Shown: positions 24,043 through 31,798 of the stretch, piece after piece
Layout of the letters: each line of letters starts with the position of its first letter
Numbering within the stretch: position 1 is the stretch's first letter
Origin: Acidimicrobiia bacterium
GTDB lineage: Bacteria; Actinomycetota; Acidimicrobiia; Acidimicrobiales; SZUA-35
Length of the DNA stretch: 32,948 nucleotides
NCBI GenBank assembly: GCA_029863385.1
Contig: JAOTVU010000044.1
Span: 1-32,948 of the forward strand
Direction of reading: 5' to 3'
Program-made: the position numbers and the translations under genes
Notes under the pieces: model-generated
What the model was told of the DNA's origin: nothing
Database searches by the model: none
The model's input: only the letters and a program-made list of their open reading frames with translations

Positions 24043-24088
24043 ATCTGTGCGCTCCCCGCCCCGCAGTCGGGGCGTGGAGCGCACAGAT
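24043..24088 (-). terminator. long GC-rich hairpin after the YeeE/YedE genes
   Basis: ATCTGTGCGCTCC and GGAGCGCACAGAT are exact complements (13 pairs), continued after one mismatch by CGCCCC/GGGGCG around a 6-base loop, a 46-base hairpin with 19 pairs. It lies 17 bases beyond the stop of the second transporter gene and ahead of the pyrE leader promoter. No U-tract follows, as is common for actinobacterial terminators. It could also be a protein-binding palindrome. Confidence 0.75.
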
Positions 24089-24104
24089 TACGTCGGGGTT
24101 GGCG

Positions 24105-24602
24105 CTACTTCCCGAAGTCGGCGACGACCGGCCGGTTGTGCTGTTCTCTGTCGCCTGGGCTGAGCGGGACCCGGGTCTGGACCTCGCGGATGTAGAGCCC
24201 GAGGAAGATCCCGGCGATGGCGACCAGGGCCAACCAGGCACCGGATGAGAGCATCACCAGCGCCGGCGCCGGACAGGTTCCGGCCAGGGCCCAGCCGACC
24301 CCGAACAACACACCGCCGACCACGTGGTGGCGTTCCGGTTTCGAGCGGCTCAACGTGAGGAGCCCGGTCATCAGCGTGTTCGTCCGTCGTCGTTCGAGGA
24401 ACCACAGCAGCGGGGCGGCGATGGCGATCGCCGAGCCCATCACGAAGAACACGTAGAGGTCCTCCAGGACCAAGGTGTTGTGAATCGTGTCGTATTCGTG
24501 GAGCAGGCCGCCGGCCAACAGCCCGCCGAACAGGCTTCCGGCCACGAGGCCGGTGATGTTCAAGGACCGGGCGGTCGTCGGACGATCCGTAACGGTTGCC
24601 AT
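24105..24602 (-). CDS. YeeE/YedE-type sulfur transporter, second half (DUF6691-like)
   Basis: The product has 165 residues with about four membrane segments (for example ITGLVAGSLFGGLLAGGLL, LYVFFVMGSAIAIAAPLLWF, VVGGVLFGVGWALAGTCPAP and LALVAIAGIFLGLYI). GVGWALAGTCPAPALVMLSSG carries the conserved Cys region of the YeeE/YedE family, which imports thiosulfate or related sulfur compounds. It is a half-size protein and pairs with the gene just upstream to make a full transporter. Its ATG shares a base with the upstream stop (TGATG), so translation is coupled. The frame reaches 24734, but that stretch overlaps the other transporter gene. Confidence 0.87.
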   Translation of the reverse strand: MATVTDRPTTARSLNITGLVAGSLFGGLLAGGLLHEYDTIHNTLVLEDLYVFFVMGSAIAIAAPLLWFLERRRTNTLMTGLLTLSRSKPERHHVVGGVLFGVGWALAGTCPAPALVMLSSGAWLALVAIAGIFLGLYIREVQTRVPLSPGDREQHNRPVVADFGK

Positions 24603-25087
24603 CAGAGTGCACCTCCGAATACGGCCCGCATGGTGAGGCTGACCACCACGGCGGTGGTGACGAAGGTTGCGGTCATCGTCAAGCTCGCCGGCGAACGCTG
24701 TGAGATGCCGCAAAGGCCGTGGCCCGACGTGCAACCGCCGGCGACGGCGGCTCCGTAGCCGAGCAGGGTTGCACCGACGAAGATGATGATGACGACCACC
24801 GGCATGCTGAACGTACCGGTGAGGGCGTCATAGCCGCTCCGGACATCACCACCCGCGTTGTCCCGCAGAACCTGGGTGACCACGAGACCCCCAAGAAACA
24901 TGCCGGCGAAGTACCAGACGCGCCAGACGGCTGTATCGGGTCGGCGGCGGATCAGGCCCGACGTCTGAACGTAGGCCCCGCTCGCTCCCAGCGGCTGATT
25001 GTTCACAAGGAACAATCCGGCCACCAGAAGTCCGAGACCCGGCCCGACGACCCACCAGGGCAGTTGGGCAGGGAGAAGATCGAACAT
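24602..25087 (-). CDS. YeeE/YedE-type sulfur transporter, first half
   Basis: The product has 161 residues with about four membrane segments (VVGPGLGLLVAGLFLV; VWYFAGMFLGGLVV; VVVIIIFVGATLLGYG; TMTATFVTTAVVVSL) and the family signature AVAGGCTSGHGLCGISQ, whose Cys residues handle the sulfur substrate in TsuA-type thiosulfate transporters. ATG 25087 is chosen because AAAGGA lies 8 bases upstream; in-frame starts further up (25105, 25096) would lie on or before that site. It is co-transcribed with the second half and preceded by the promoter element shared with the CstB-like gene. Direction and exact substrate (thiosulfate, sulfite or sulfide) are inferred. Confidence 0.87.
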   Translation of the reverse strand: MFDLLPAQLPWWVVGPGLGLLVAGLFLVNNQPLGASGAYVQTSGLIRRRPDTAVWRVWYFAGMFLGGLVVTQVLRDNAGGDVRSGYDALTGTFSMPVVVIIIFVGATLLGYGAAVAGGCTSGHGLCGISQRSPASLTMTATFVTTAVVVSLTMRAVFGGAL

Positions 25088-25135
25088 CACACACATCCTT
25101 TCCACCAGGTGCTCCGCACGAGCCGAGCACCGCTA

Positions 25136-25154
25136 CATCCGAATGTACGGACTT
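25136..25154 (-). promoter_or_regulatory. promoter/operator element of the transporter genes (copy A)
   Basis: The plus-strand block CATCCGAATGTACGGACTT matches the block at 31761-31779 at 17 of 19 bases. Read on the minus strand it contains the -10 box TACATT (25147-25142), about 55 bases before ATG 25087. An inverted repeat GAAnGTAC-N8-GTACnTTC covers 25141-25164. The remaining spacer up to 25368 holds only the hairpin at 25268-25284. Confidence 0.65.
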
Positions 25155-25267
25155 AGGTACGTTCGAAGTGTACGTAGCGAATGACGAGGACGCAAGCCGA
25201 AGGTGATCTCCTGACACGCCGAGGGACCGCGACCTCAACGGCCCCGGCCCGTCGGCAGGATCGAACA

Positions 25268-25284
25268 GCCGGTTCCGAACCGGC
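25268..25284 (-). terminator. hairpin after the molybdopterin oxidoreductase gene
   Basis: GCCGGTT-CCG-AACCGGC is a 7-pair stem (6 if the loop opens) located 85 bases past the oxidoreductase stop and upstream of the transporter promoter. It has no U-tract. It may end the soe-like transcript; confidence is moderate because the stem is short. Confidence 0.45.
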
Positions 25285-25368
25285 GTCAATGGAGGACCAC
25301 CGACGAGCGCGACTTACGATGATCAGCAACAAGCCGCCTTCGCTTGGAACGATCCTCAGGTGAGTGGC

Positions 25369-28248
25369 TCAGTGAGGCAACAGATATGCCGTTGCGACCG
25401 GCTTGAGAGGACGGGCGTACCACAGCGGGCGGCGTAACGGACCCTCTGGAGGACGTGTTTTGCTCAACCAATCGAGGTAGGCCTCGCGCGACTTGGCCGT
25501 GTCGACGACCACGTCGCCGTATTCGTCGTCGGGTTCGGCCGGGGTGATCCGCACCCGCTGGTGCCAGCACTGCATGCCGGAGATCGGGTCGGGCTGCACG
25601 CAGAACGTGGCGTTCTGGTGCACACCGGTGTCGGTCCACCAGATTCGCTGGGTGTCGTCGTCGGGCTGGGGCGACGACGACGAATCGTAGGGGGCGTTCC
25701 CGTGCTCCCGCTTCAGCTTCCACGTCGTTCCCCCGTTGGCATTGGGGGAGCTCCCGATCGCCGCCTTGCCGGAGCCCCAGGAGCGGGCCTCGCCCTCCTC
25801 CAGCCGCCACCGGCCCATGTGATGGGAGGCGGCGACGACGCCGGGACGGATGCCCTCGGTGCGCCACGAGCCGATCACGAAGTGGCCGATCCGGGTGGTG
25901 ACCCGAACCAGACCGTTCTCCTCGATACCGAGCTTCTCCGCATCCTCGGGATGGAGCCACAGCGGGTGGCGGTGGCTGATCTCGTTGAGCCACTTCGAGT
26001 TGGCCGAGCGGGTGTGGATCAGGGTCGGGATGCGGAACGTCGGCAGCAGAATGCGCTCGTTCCCTCCGGTGCCGTCGGGAGCAGGCTCCATGTCCAGGTC
26101 TTCCCAATGCACGTGGGACGGAATCCAGGCCGGGGTTGCGCACTCGGGCCATCCCCAGTCGGCCAGCGTTTCCGAGAACAGCTCCAGCTTCTTCGACGGG
26201 GTCGGGAAGCCCTCCTTCAGCTCACCGTCGATGTCGACGGCCGGGGATCCATCACCCAGCTTGGCCAGTGCCACCGAGCCGAGGTCGGCCACATCACCCG
26301 ACCAGGCACCGGACGTTCCCGGCTTGATGTAGACACCACGCTCGTCCTTCGAACAGCCCTCGATCGCCGAGGCGTCGACCGGTCGCTCGTAGGGCTCATA
26401 GGGGTCGGTGGGCACGCCGAACGCAGACCGCTCACGCATGTACTCGAGCGGCGTCTGGCCGACGGCCTCGGCCGCCTCGACCAGACCGGGCACGCTCTCG
26501 GAGAACATCTTGCCGTAGTACTCATCAACGGTGACCGGTTTCCCCGGATGCTCCTCGGATTCGAAGAACTTGCGGATTCCGAGCGATCCGTCGGGATCGA
26601 TGGCCCACGACAGGTGGATCCAGAATTCGTTCTCCTCCCACACCTCGCCCGGGTTGTACTCGTACGAGGGGACGTGGGGATCGAGCTCCCGGCCGTCGCG
26701 CTCGGCCTTGATCTCGGCGTAGCGCCGGAACGTCGATTGACGGAACCCGATCCAGCGTCCGGCGTGCGTCTCGTAGGAGTGCACGTCGTGCCGTTCGGCC
26801 GAGACACCCATGGGGAGCACGTAGTCGGCGAACCACGAGGTCTCGGACCATGTCGGGGTGAGCGCCACGTGGCACCGCACCATGTCCGGGTCCTTCAGCG
26901 CCTCCATCCACGTGAAGCCGTCCGGGTTGGTCCAGATCGGGTTGTAGACCCGGGAGAAGTAGACCTCCAGCGAGCCCCGGCCCTCTTTGAGGAAATGGGG
27001 CAGCAGGATCGACATCTCGTGGTACGAGAGCGGGTACTCCTTCGGCCATTCCAGCTCGTTCCACTTGGTCAGCTTCTGCGAACCGAACGGCTGGGCCGGG
27101 CTGAACTTGTTCATGCCGTTGCCGGCGGTTCCTCCCTTGGTGGCCACCGATCCGGTCAACACGTTGAGGAAGAACAGGCAGCGTGCAACCTGCCAGCCGC
27201 CCAGGTTGCCGGCGCCCGCGGCCCGCCAGTTGTGGGTGGCCAACTTGGTCGGGTGCCGCCCGATCAGCTCGGCGATCTCCCGGATCGTGGCGGCGTCGAC
27301 ACCGGTCTTCTGCTCGGCCGCTTCGGGCGTGTAGTCGGCGTACTCCCGCAACAGACCGGTTCGGACCGACGACCACTCGACCGGCAGATCCGGGTGCTGA
27401 CGCCGGAGGTAGGTCTCCCAGTTGGTCCAGCGACGGACGAAGGCCTCGTTCCAGGTTTCGGCCTCGATGAGCTCCCGGGCGATGGCCAGGCACAGGAAGG
27501 GCTCGGTGCCGGGCCAGGTGGCCAGCCAGTAGTCGGCTTTGGCCCCCGTGTTGGAAAGGCGGGGGTCGATGGCGATGATCTTCGCCCCGTTCTTCTGTGC
27601 CTCGATGATCCGCTGGGCGTGCGGATTGAAGTAGTGGCCCGATTCGAGGTGGGCCGAGATCAACATGATGACTTCGGCGTTGGCGAAGTCCGACGACGGG
27701 CGATCGTGGCCCATCCATGACTGGTAACCGATACGGGCGTTGGACGAACAGATGTTGGTATGGGAGTTGTGACCGTCCACGCCCCAGGCCTGCAGTACCC
27801 GGTTGGCGTAGCCGTCCTCGCCCGGGCGACCGACGTGGTACATGATCTCGTTGTGGCGGTCTTCTTCGAAGGCAGTGCGCATCCGGCCGCCGATCTCGGC
27901 GAGCGCCTGCTCCCAGGAGATCTGCTCCCACTTCCCGGAGCCCCGCTCCCCCACTCGCTTCAGCGGATGGAGGATGCGCTCGGGGTCGTAGACCTGGTTG
28001 AGCGTCGCCGGGCCCTTGGCGCAATTGCGGCCGCGGCTGGCCGGGTGCTCGGGGTTGCCCTCGATCTTGGCGATCTCGTCGGTCTCCTGGTCGAAGTACG
28101 CCACCAGACCGCAACCCGCCTCGCAGTTGAAGCAGGTGGTCGGAACGAGCGTGTACTTCCGGTCCTTCTTCTCGGGCCACGCCTTGGCGTCGAGTTCGGT
28201 CCAATCGTGCCACTGATCGTGGGGCGGATAGTTACGAAGTTCGGTCAC
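25369..28248 (-). CDS. cytoplasmic molybdopterin oxidoreductase, 4Fe-4S (SoeA/PsrA/PhsA-like catalytic subunit)
   Basis: The product has 959 residues of the DMSO reductase family. The N-terminal 4Fe-4S site is CFNCEAGCG (Cys39, 42, 46) with Cys76 in RNCAKGP. HTNICSSNARIGYQS offers Cys167 as the molybdenum ligand. AEVIMLISAHLESGHYFNPH, IIAIDPRLSNTGAKADYW and the C-terminal molydop-binding part (NEISHRHPLWLHPEDAEKLG) follow in order. There is no twin-arginine signal, so it works in the cytoplasm, like SoeA sulfite dehydrogenase and unlike PsrA/PhsA. With the fused FeS/membrane subunit upstream and the CstB-like gene it probably oxidises sulfite to sulfate with electrons to quinone. GTG 28248 has GAGGA 7 bases upstream. 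It is separated from its partner gene by a 388-base spacer full of repeats. Confidence 0.9.
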   Translation of the reverse strand: MTELRNYPPHDQWHDWTELDAKAWPEKKDRKYTLVPTTCFNCEAGCGLVAYFDQETDEIAKIEGNPEHPASRGRNCAKGPATLNQVYDPERILHPLKRVGERGSGKWEQISWEQALAEIGGRMRTAFEEDRHNEIMYHVGRPGEDGYANRVLQAWGVDGHNSHTNICSSNARIGYQSWMGHDRPSSDFANAEVIMLISAHLESGHYFNPHAQRIIEAQKNGAKIIAIDPRLSNTGAKADYWLATWPGTEPFLCLAIARELIEAETWNEAFVRRWTNWETYLRRQHPDLPVEWSSVRTGLLREYADYTPEAAEQKTGVDAATIREIAELIGRHPTKLATHNWRAAGAGNLGGWQVARCLFFLNVLTGSVATKGGTAGNGMNKFSPAQPFGSQKLTKWNELEWPKEYPLSYHEMSILLPHFLKEGRGSLEVYFSRVYNPIWTNPDGFTWMEALKDPDMVRCHVALTPTWSETSWFADYVLPMGVSAERHDVHSYETHAGRWIGFRQSTFRRYAEIKAERDGRELDPHVPSYEYNPGEVWEENEFWIHLSWAIDPDGSLGIRKFFESEEHPGKPVTVDEYYGKMFSESVPGLVEAAEAVGQTPLEYMRERSAFGVPTDPYEPYERPVDASAIEGCSKDERGVYIKPGTSGAWSGDVADLGSVALAKLGDGSPAVDIDGELKEGFPTPSKKLELFSETLADWGWPECATPAWIPSHVHWEDLDMEPAPDGTGGNERILLPTFRIPTLIHTRSANSKWLNEISHRHPLWLHPEDAEKLGIEENGLVRVTTRIGHFVIGSWRTEGIRPGVVAASHHMGRWRLEEGEARSWGSGKAAIGSSPNANGGTTWKLKREHGNAPYDSSSSPQPDDDTQRIWWTDTGVHQNATFCVQPDPISGMQCWHQRVRITPAEPDDEYGDVVVDTAKSREAYLDWLSKTRPPEGPLRRPLWYARPLKPVATAYLLPH

Positions 28249-28297
28249 GGTGAATCCTCAAGAATCGAGAAGGGCGAGAGACGGACGGAAACACATT

Positions 28298-28345
28298 GTT
28301 CTGGGGTTCCCGAAACCCAGAAGTGGGCCCTGGGAACCCCAGAAC
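28298..28345 (-). promoter_or_regulatory. large hairpin with two alternative pairings in the oxidoreductase leader
   Basis: GTTCTGGGGTTCCC (28298-28311) pairs exactly with GGGAACCCCAGAAC (28332-28345). Inside the loop CCCA/TGGG (28316-28327) form a small stem. The same left arm TTCTGGG can instead pair with CCCAGAA at 28316-28322. The two pairings exclude each other, as in attenuators. It sits 50 bases ahead of the oxidoreductase GTG on the minus-strand transcript. No U-tract follows, so terminator activity is uncertain. Confidence 0.65.
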
Positions 28346-28357
28346 GCCGGTGGCGTG

Positions 28358-28591
28358 AGGCTGCGGAGCCTCGCGAAGCAGCGGCAAACGCCTGACGGGA
28401 TGGCGAAGCCCAGCGAAGCGACCCGCAGGCGAGCGGAGCGCAATACGGCGAAGCCAAGCGGAGCGACCCGAAGCGCAGCGAAGGCGAGCGGAGCGAAAGA
28501 CACCGCCAGGCTGCGGAGCCTCGCGAAGCAGCGGCAAACGCCTGACGGGATGGCGAAGCCCAGCGAAGCGACCCGCAGGCGAGCGGAGCGC
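28358..28591. repeat. 84-base exact direct repeat, two copies 150 bases apart, with 14-base satellites
   Basis: Bases 28358-28441 and 28508-28591 are identical over 84 positions; after one difference the match goes on for 5 more. Each copy opens with AGGCT-GCGG-AGCCT (a 5-pair hairpin). AGGCGAGCGGAGCG occurs four times (28427, 28482, 28577, 28602), and related AGCGAAGCG/AGCGGAGCG words fill the spacing. No coding frame with normal codon use runs through it. With the hairpin at 28298-28345 this fills the spacer 28249-28636. Confidence 0.93.
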
Positions 28592-28636
28592 GATACGAGG
28601 CAGGCGAGCGGAGCGAGATACGAGGCGATACAGCCG

Positions 28637-30190
28637 TCATGAGAGAGGCACCGACTGGCCGGCCCGGACGAAGGCGTCCTCGTAGGCGAACATGCCGACG
28701 AGGGCGAACAGGCCGGCGGCCGCGGCCAGCGGGCCGGAAACACCGCCGTCGGCGAGGTCGAGGATCATGAACAGGGCGGGTACGACGAGCCCGACAAATA
28801 CGCCTCCCCACCAGAACTGCTGGGCGTAGCGGCCCGTCGTCATCGCCGCGACGGCCAGCTCGACCGTGCGCGAGCCGTGCGAGGTCAGCTCCACGGCGAT
28901 CAGCGCCGCCGTGGCCGCCACACCACCGAGCAGCACCCAACGGACAGCGGCGGGTGACGGGATGTCCATGAACAGGTCGGCTATGCCGAATACCGCGCCG
29001 CCGGCGGTGACGGCCTGGGCCAGCAACACAGGCAGCAGCAGCGGCGTCTGCCACAGGTCGCGGCCCTCGCATTGGGCGAACAGGAACGCCGTGTATCCGG
29101 CGGCGGCGGCCGCCGTCAGTACGGCCGGGATGGCCAGCACCTTCAGCAGACCGGCCGATTCGGTCAGGCCGCCGATCCACCACAGGGCGCAGACGACGGC
29201 GAACGCCATCAGAAGGTAGGCCCCCTTGACCAGCCACGACGACCAGTTGCCCTTGGTGATGAGATAGTGGAAGCGACCGGGTTGTTTGAGGTCACCGATC
29301 AGCAGCACACCGGTCAATGCGAGGAAGACACCGGCGACCATCGGCGGCATCACCCCGACGGCCGCTTGGGCCGTGGAGTGGCCGAGCAGCACCATGAGAG
29401 CGGCCATCAGCATCGCACCGGCCGCCACCGCCTTGGTGACGAGGTAACCGGAGACCTTCTCCTTCCAGGTCATCATGTGGGCGGTGGTGTAGGCGGTGCG
29501 AGCCACCACACCGTCGGTCTGGGTCGGAATATGACCGGCCTGGACCGGAATCGTGGGGTGATGTTTTCCGTTCGGGTCCCGCAGGGTGTCGGCCCAGATC
29601 ATGCCATCGTTGGCGATGGCGGTCCTGGTCGGGTCGAGCGAAGCCTGGTCGGCACCCCGGTAGTAGACCTTCGGTTTGGTGTTCTGCTCCGGCGCCCGGA
29701 CAGCCACGTCGTCCCGGGCGATGATCCGGCTGATCTCGGAGGTTGGATCGTCGAGGTCGCCGATCTTGATGGCCTCGGTCGGGCAGACGATCTGGCACGA
29801 CGGCAGCAGCCCGACCTCGAGCCGGTGATTGCACATGTTGCACTTGTGGGCCGTGTTGGTCTCGGGGTTGATGTACAGCGCATCGTAGGGACAGGCGTTC
29901 ATGCAGGACTTGCAGCCGATGCAGTCCTCGTCCTGGAAGTCGACGACACCGTTGTCGGCCCGGTACAGCGCCGAGGTTGGACAGATCTTCATACACGGTG
30001 CGTCGTCGCACTGGTTGCACCGCATCACGTTGAACTTGCGGGCCACGTCGGGGAAGGTGCCGGTCTCGATGTACTTCACCCAGGTTCGATTCACCCCGAG
30101 GGGCACGTCGTGTTCGCTCTTGCAGGCAACGGTGCAGGCGTGGCAGCCGATGCAGCTATCGCTGTCGAGAAGGAAACCCATTCGGGTCAT
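28637..30190 (-). CDS. fused four-cluster iron-sulfur subunit and NrfD-type membrane anchor (SoeB-SoeC/PsrB-PsrC-like)
   Basis: The product has 517 residues. Residues 1-175 form a DmsB/NrfC-like ferredoxin with four Cys groups: CIGCHACTVACKSEHD, CNQCDDAPCMKICP, CIGCKSCMNACP and CNMCNHRLEVGLLPSCQIVCP. A linker to about residue 240 leads to roughly eight membrane segments, with the quinone-side NrfD-like motif DLKQPGRFHYLITKGNWSSWLVKGAYLL and a C-terminal AFVRAGQSVPLS. In most relatives these are two genes; here they are one chain. It carries electrons from the molybdenum subunit to the quinone pool. ATG 30190 has AGGAG about 10 bases upstream. It follows the CstB-like gene by 111 bases. Confidence 0.9.
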   Translation of the reverse strand: MTRMGFLLDSDSCIGCHACTVACKSEHDVPLGVNRTWVKYIETGTFPDVARKFNVMRCNQCDDAPCMKICPTSALYRADNGVVDFQDEDCIGCKSCMNACPYDALYINPETNTAHKCNMCNHRLEVGLLPSCQIVCPTEAIKIGDLDDPTSEISRIIARDDVAVRAPEQNTKPKVYYRGADQASLDPTRTAIANDGMIWADTLRDPNGKHHPTIPVQAGHIPTQTDGVVARTAYTTAHMMTWKEKVSGYLVTKAVAAGAMLMAALMVLLGHSTAQAAVGVMPPMVAGVFLALTGVLLIGDLKQPGRFHYLITKGNWSSWLVKGAYLLMAFAVVCALWWIGGLTESAGLLKVLAIPAVLTAAAAAGYTAFLFAQCEGRDLWQTPLLLPVLLAQAVTAGGAVFGIADLFMDIPSPAAVRWVLLGGVAATAALIAVELTSHGSRTVELAVAAMTTGRYAQQFWWGGVFVGLVVPALFMILDLADGGVSGPLAAAAGLFALVGMFAYEDAFVRAGQSVPLS

Positions 30191-30249
30191 GTCGTGCCGT
30201 CTCCTATCGGGTCAGTGCATATGTCGGGACCGTGTCGTCCGAAGTAGGC

Positions 30250-30267
30250 GGCGGCGGTGGCGCCGCC
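30250..30267 (-). terminator. GC hairpin between the CstB-like gene and the FeS/anchor gene
   Basis: GGCGGCG-GTGG-CGCCGCC forms a perfect 7-pair stem with a 4-base loop, 35 bases past the CstB-like stop. There is no U-tract. It could lower read-through into the downstream oxidoreductase genes rather than end transcription fully. Confidence 0.5.
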
Positions 30268-30301
30268 GTGGTCGAGTTCGGACCCACGGTCTGGTCGAGT
30301 T

Positions 30302-31717
30302 TCAGTGGGTTGCCGCCAACTCGGAGCCGTCGGGGGAGGCAACCGAGGCGCCGGCCCCCTGCCATGCCCCGAATCCGCCCAGCAGGTCGGAGACGTCGTG
30401 GAAACCGGCGGCGGCCAAGCGGCTGGCGGCGATCGACGACCGGTACCCTCCGGCACAGTAGACGATCGTGGGTTTGGATGCATCGAGGCTGGCCAGCTTT
30501 TGGTTGAGCGCCGTCAGGGGAATGAGGTGGGCGCCGGGGATGACACCGCCGGCGGTCTCACCAGGCTGGCGGACGTCGACGACCTGCACGCCGTCGAGTC
30601 GTTCCATGGCCTCCTGCATGCCGGCCACGTCGACCCGTGAGCCTCGGGCGACGTCGTCGGGATTGGCGTTGAAGACACCGAGCGGATTGTCGAGGTAGCC
30701 GATGATGTTGTCAAACCCGATGCGGGCCAGCCGGATCTTCGACTCCATCTCCTGGCCCTCGCCGGCCACCAGCACGATGGCAACGCCGGGCTGGATCACG
30801 CCGCCGGCGAACTCGGCGTAGCGGCCGGCCAGGCCGACGTTGATCGAACCGAGGAGATGCCCGGCCGAGAACTCGTCGGGTTCTCGGGTGTCGAGCACGA
30901 TCGCACCCTGACGCTGGGCCCTCGCCACCTCGTGCAGGTTGAGGGCCCGGGGTGGCACGGCCTCGTCGAAGATCGGACGGATCTCGCGGTTGAGCACGGC
31001 GTCGTAGGCGAAGTAGGCGGGCGGGGCCGTTTGCCCTTCGGTGACCACGGCGATGAACTCATCCTTGCTCATCGGAGCCAGCGCATAGTTCTGGCCCCGC
31101 TGTTCACCGATCGTGGAGCTGGTCTCGGTCGAGAGGTTCTTGCCGCACGCCGAGCCGGCTCCGTGGGCCGGGAAGACCCGCGTCGAGTCGGGCAGCGTCA
31201 TCAGCTGCTCGTTGAGCGAATCGTACAGTTGCGACGCCAGCTCCTCGCTGGTGACCCCCTTGGAGGAAAGCAGGTCGGGGCGGCCGACGTCGCCGATGAA
31301 GAGGGTGTCACCGGTCAACACGGCGTGGGGCTCGACGTCACCGGCCCTCTCGTAGACGACGATGCTGATCGATTCCGGGGTGTGGCCGGGCGTGTGGCGA
31401 ATCTCCAGCTCGACCTCGCCGAGACTGATCCGTTCACCGTGGGCCAGTTTGCGGGACTCGAACTCGGTGACGGCCTTGTCGCCGTAGGCGATGGTGGCTC
31501 CGGTGGCGTGGGCCAGTTCGAGATGACCCGACAGGAAGTCGGCGTGGAAGTGGGTTTCCAGCACCAGCTCGATGGCCATGCCGTGCTCGGCCGCCGACTC
31601 CAGATACGGGGCGATGTCCCGTCGAGGATCGACGACCACCGCCCGCTTGGAGGTCTCGTCCCCGATGAAGTAGGAAGCCTGTGAAAGGCAATCGAGATAG
31701 TGCTGCTCGAATATCAT
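30302..31717 (-). CDS. CstB-like persulfide dioxygenase-rhodanese fusion
   Basis: The product has 471 residues. Residues 1-245 are an ETHE1-like metallo-beta-lactamase fold: ETHFHADFLSGH (His56, His58, Asp60), RHTPGHTPES (His112) and LTGDTLFIGDVGRPDL (Asp137), the likely Fe(II) ligands being a His of the first group, His112 and Asp137. The HxHxDF variant is usual for the rhodanese-fused branch. A middle rhodanese-like domain (about 255-350) lacks the active Cys (VLVAGEGQEMESK), and the last domain has it in VYCAGGYRSS (Cys421). This order equals staphylococcal CstB, which turns persulfides into thiosulfate; ETHE1 relatives make sulfite. It is the first gene of the sulfur cluster. ATG 31717 has AGGGGA upstream and a strong promoter at 31767-31795. 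Confidence 0.92.
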   Translation of the reverse strand: MIFEQHYLDCLSQASYFIGDETSKRAVVVDPRRDIAPYLESAAEHGMAIELVLETHFHADFLSGHLELAHATGATIAYGDKAVTEFESRKLAHGERISLGEVELEIRHTPGHTPESISIVVYERAGDVEPHAVLTGDTLFIGDVGRPDLLSSKGVTSEELASQLYDSLNEQLMTLPDSTRVFPAHGAGSACGKNLSTETSSTIGEQRGQNYALAPMSKDEFIAVVTEGQTAPPAYFAYDAVLNREIRPIFDEAVPPRALNLHEVARAQRQGAIVLDTREPDEFSAGHLLGSINVGLAGRYAEFAGGVIQPGVAIVLVAGEGQEMESKIRLARIGFDNIIGYLDNPLGVFNANPDDVARGSRVDVAGMQEAMERLDGVQVVDVRQPGETAGGVIPGAHLIPLTALNQKLASLDASKPTIVYCAGGYRSSIAASRLAAAGFHDVSDLLGGFGAWQGAGASVASPDGSELAATH

Positions 31718-31760
31718 GGAGTCCCCTTCGCCGTCGAAAGTGAGTGATCGACTACGCGTT

Positions 31761-31795
31761 CATCCTAATGTACGGTCTTTCGGACTGTCGGTCAA
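31761..31795 (-). promoter_or_regulatory. promoter and putative operator of the CstB-like gene (element copy B)
   Basis: On the minus strand TTGACC (31795-31790), a 17-base spacer and TACATT (31772-31767) make a strong promoter, about 50 bases ahead of ATG 31717. The block CATCCTAATGTACGGTCTT (31761-31779) is the partner of copy A at 25136-25154. An inverted repeat ACnGTC-N5-GACnGT (31772-31788) lies in the spacer. On the plus strand TAATGT (31766-31771) could be the -10 box of the divergent transporter, so one regulator could control both. Confidence 0.72.
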
Positions 31796-31798
31796 GCG

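Noticed and set aside
28358..28591. Direct repeats considered as a CRISPR array
   Set aside because: Only two long copies with a single spacer, 84-base units and internal satellites; no cas genes. CRISPR repeats are shorter and more numerous.
28232..29237. Arg/Ala/Leu-rich open frames across the repeat spacer and the anchor gene
   Set aside because: They result from stop-free GC-rich repeats and antisense or out-of-frame reading; the translations are low-complexity with no domain.
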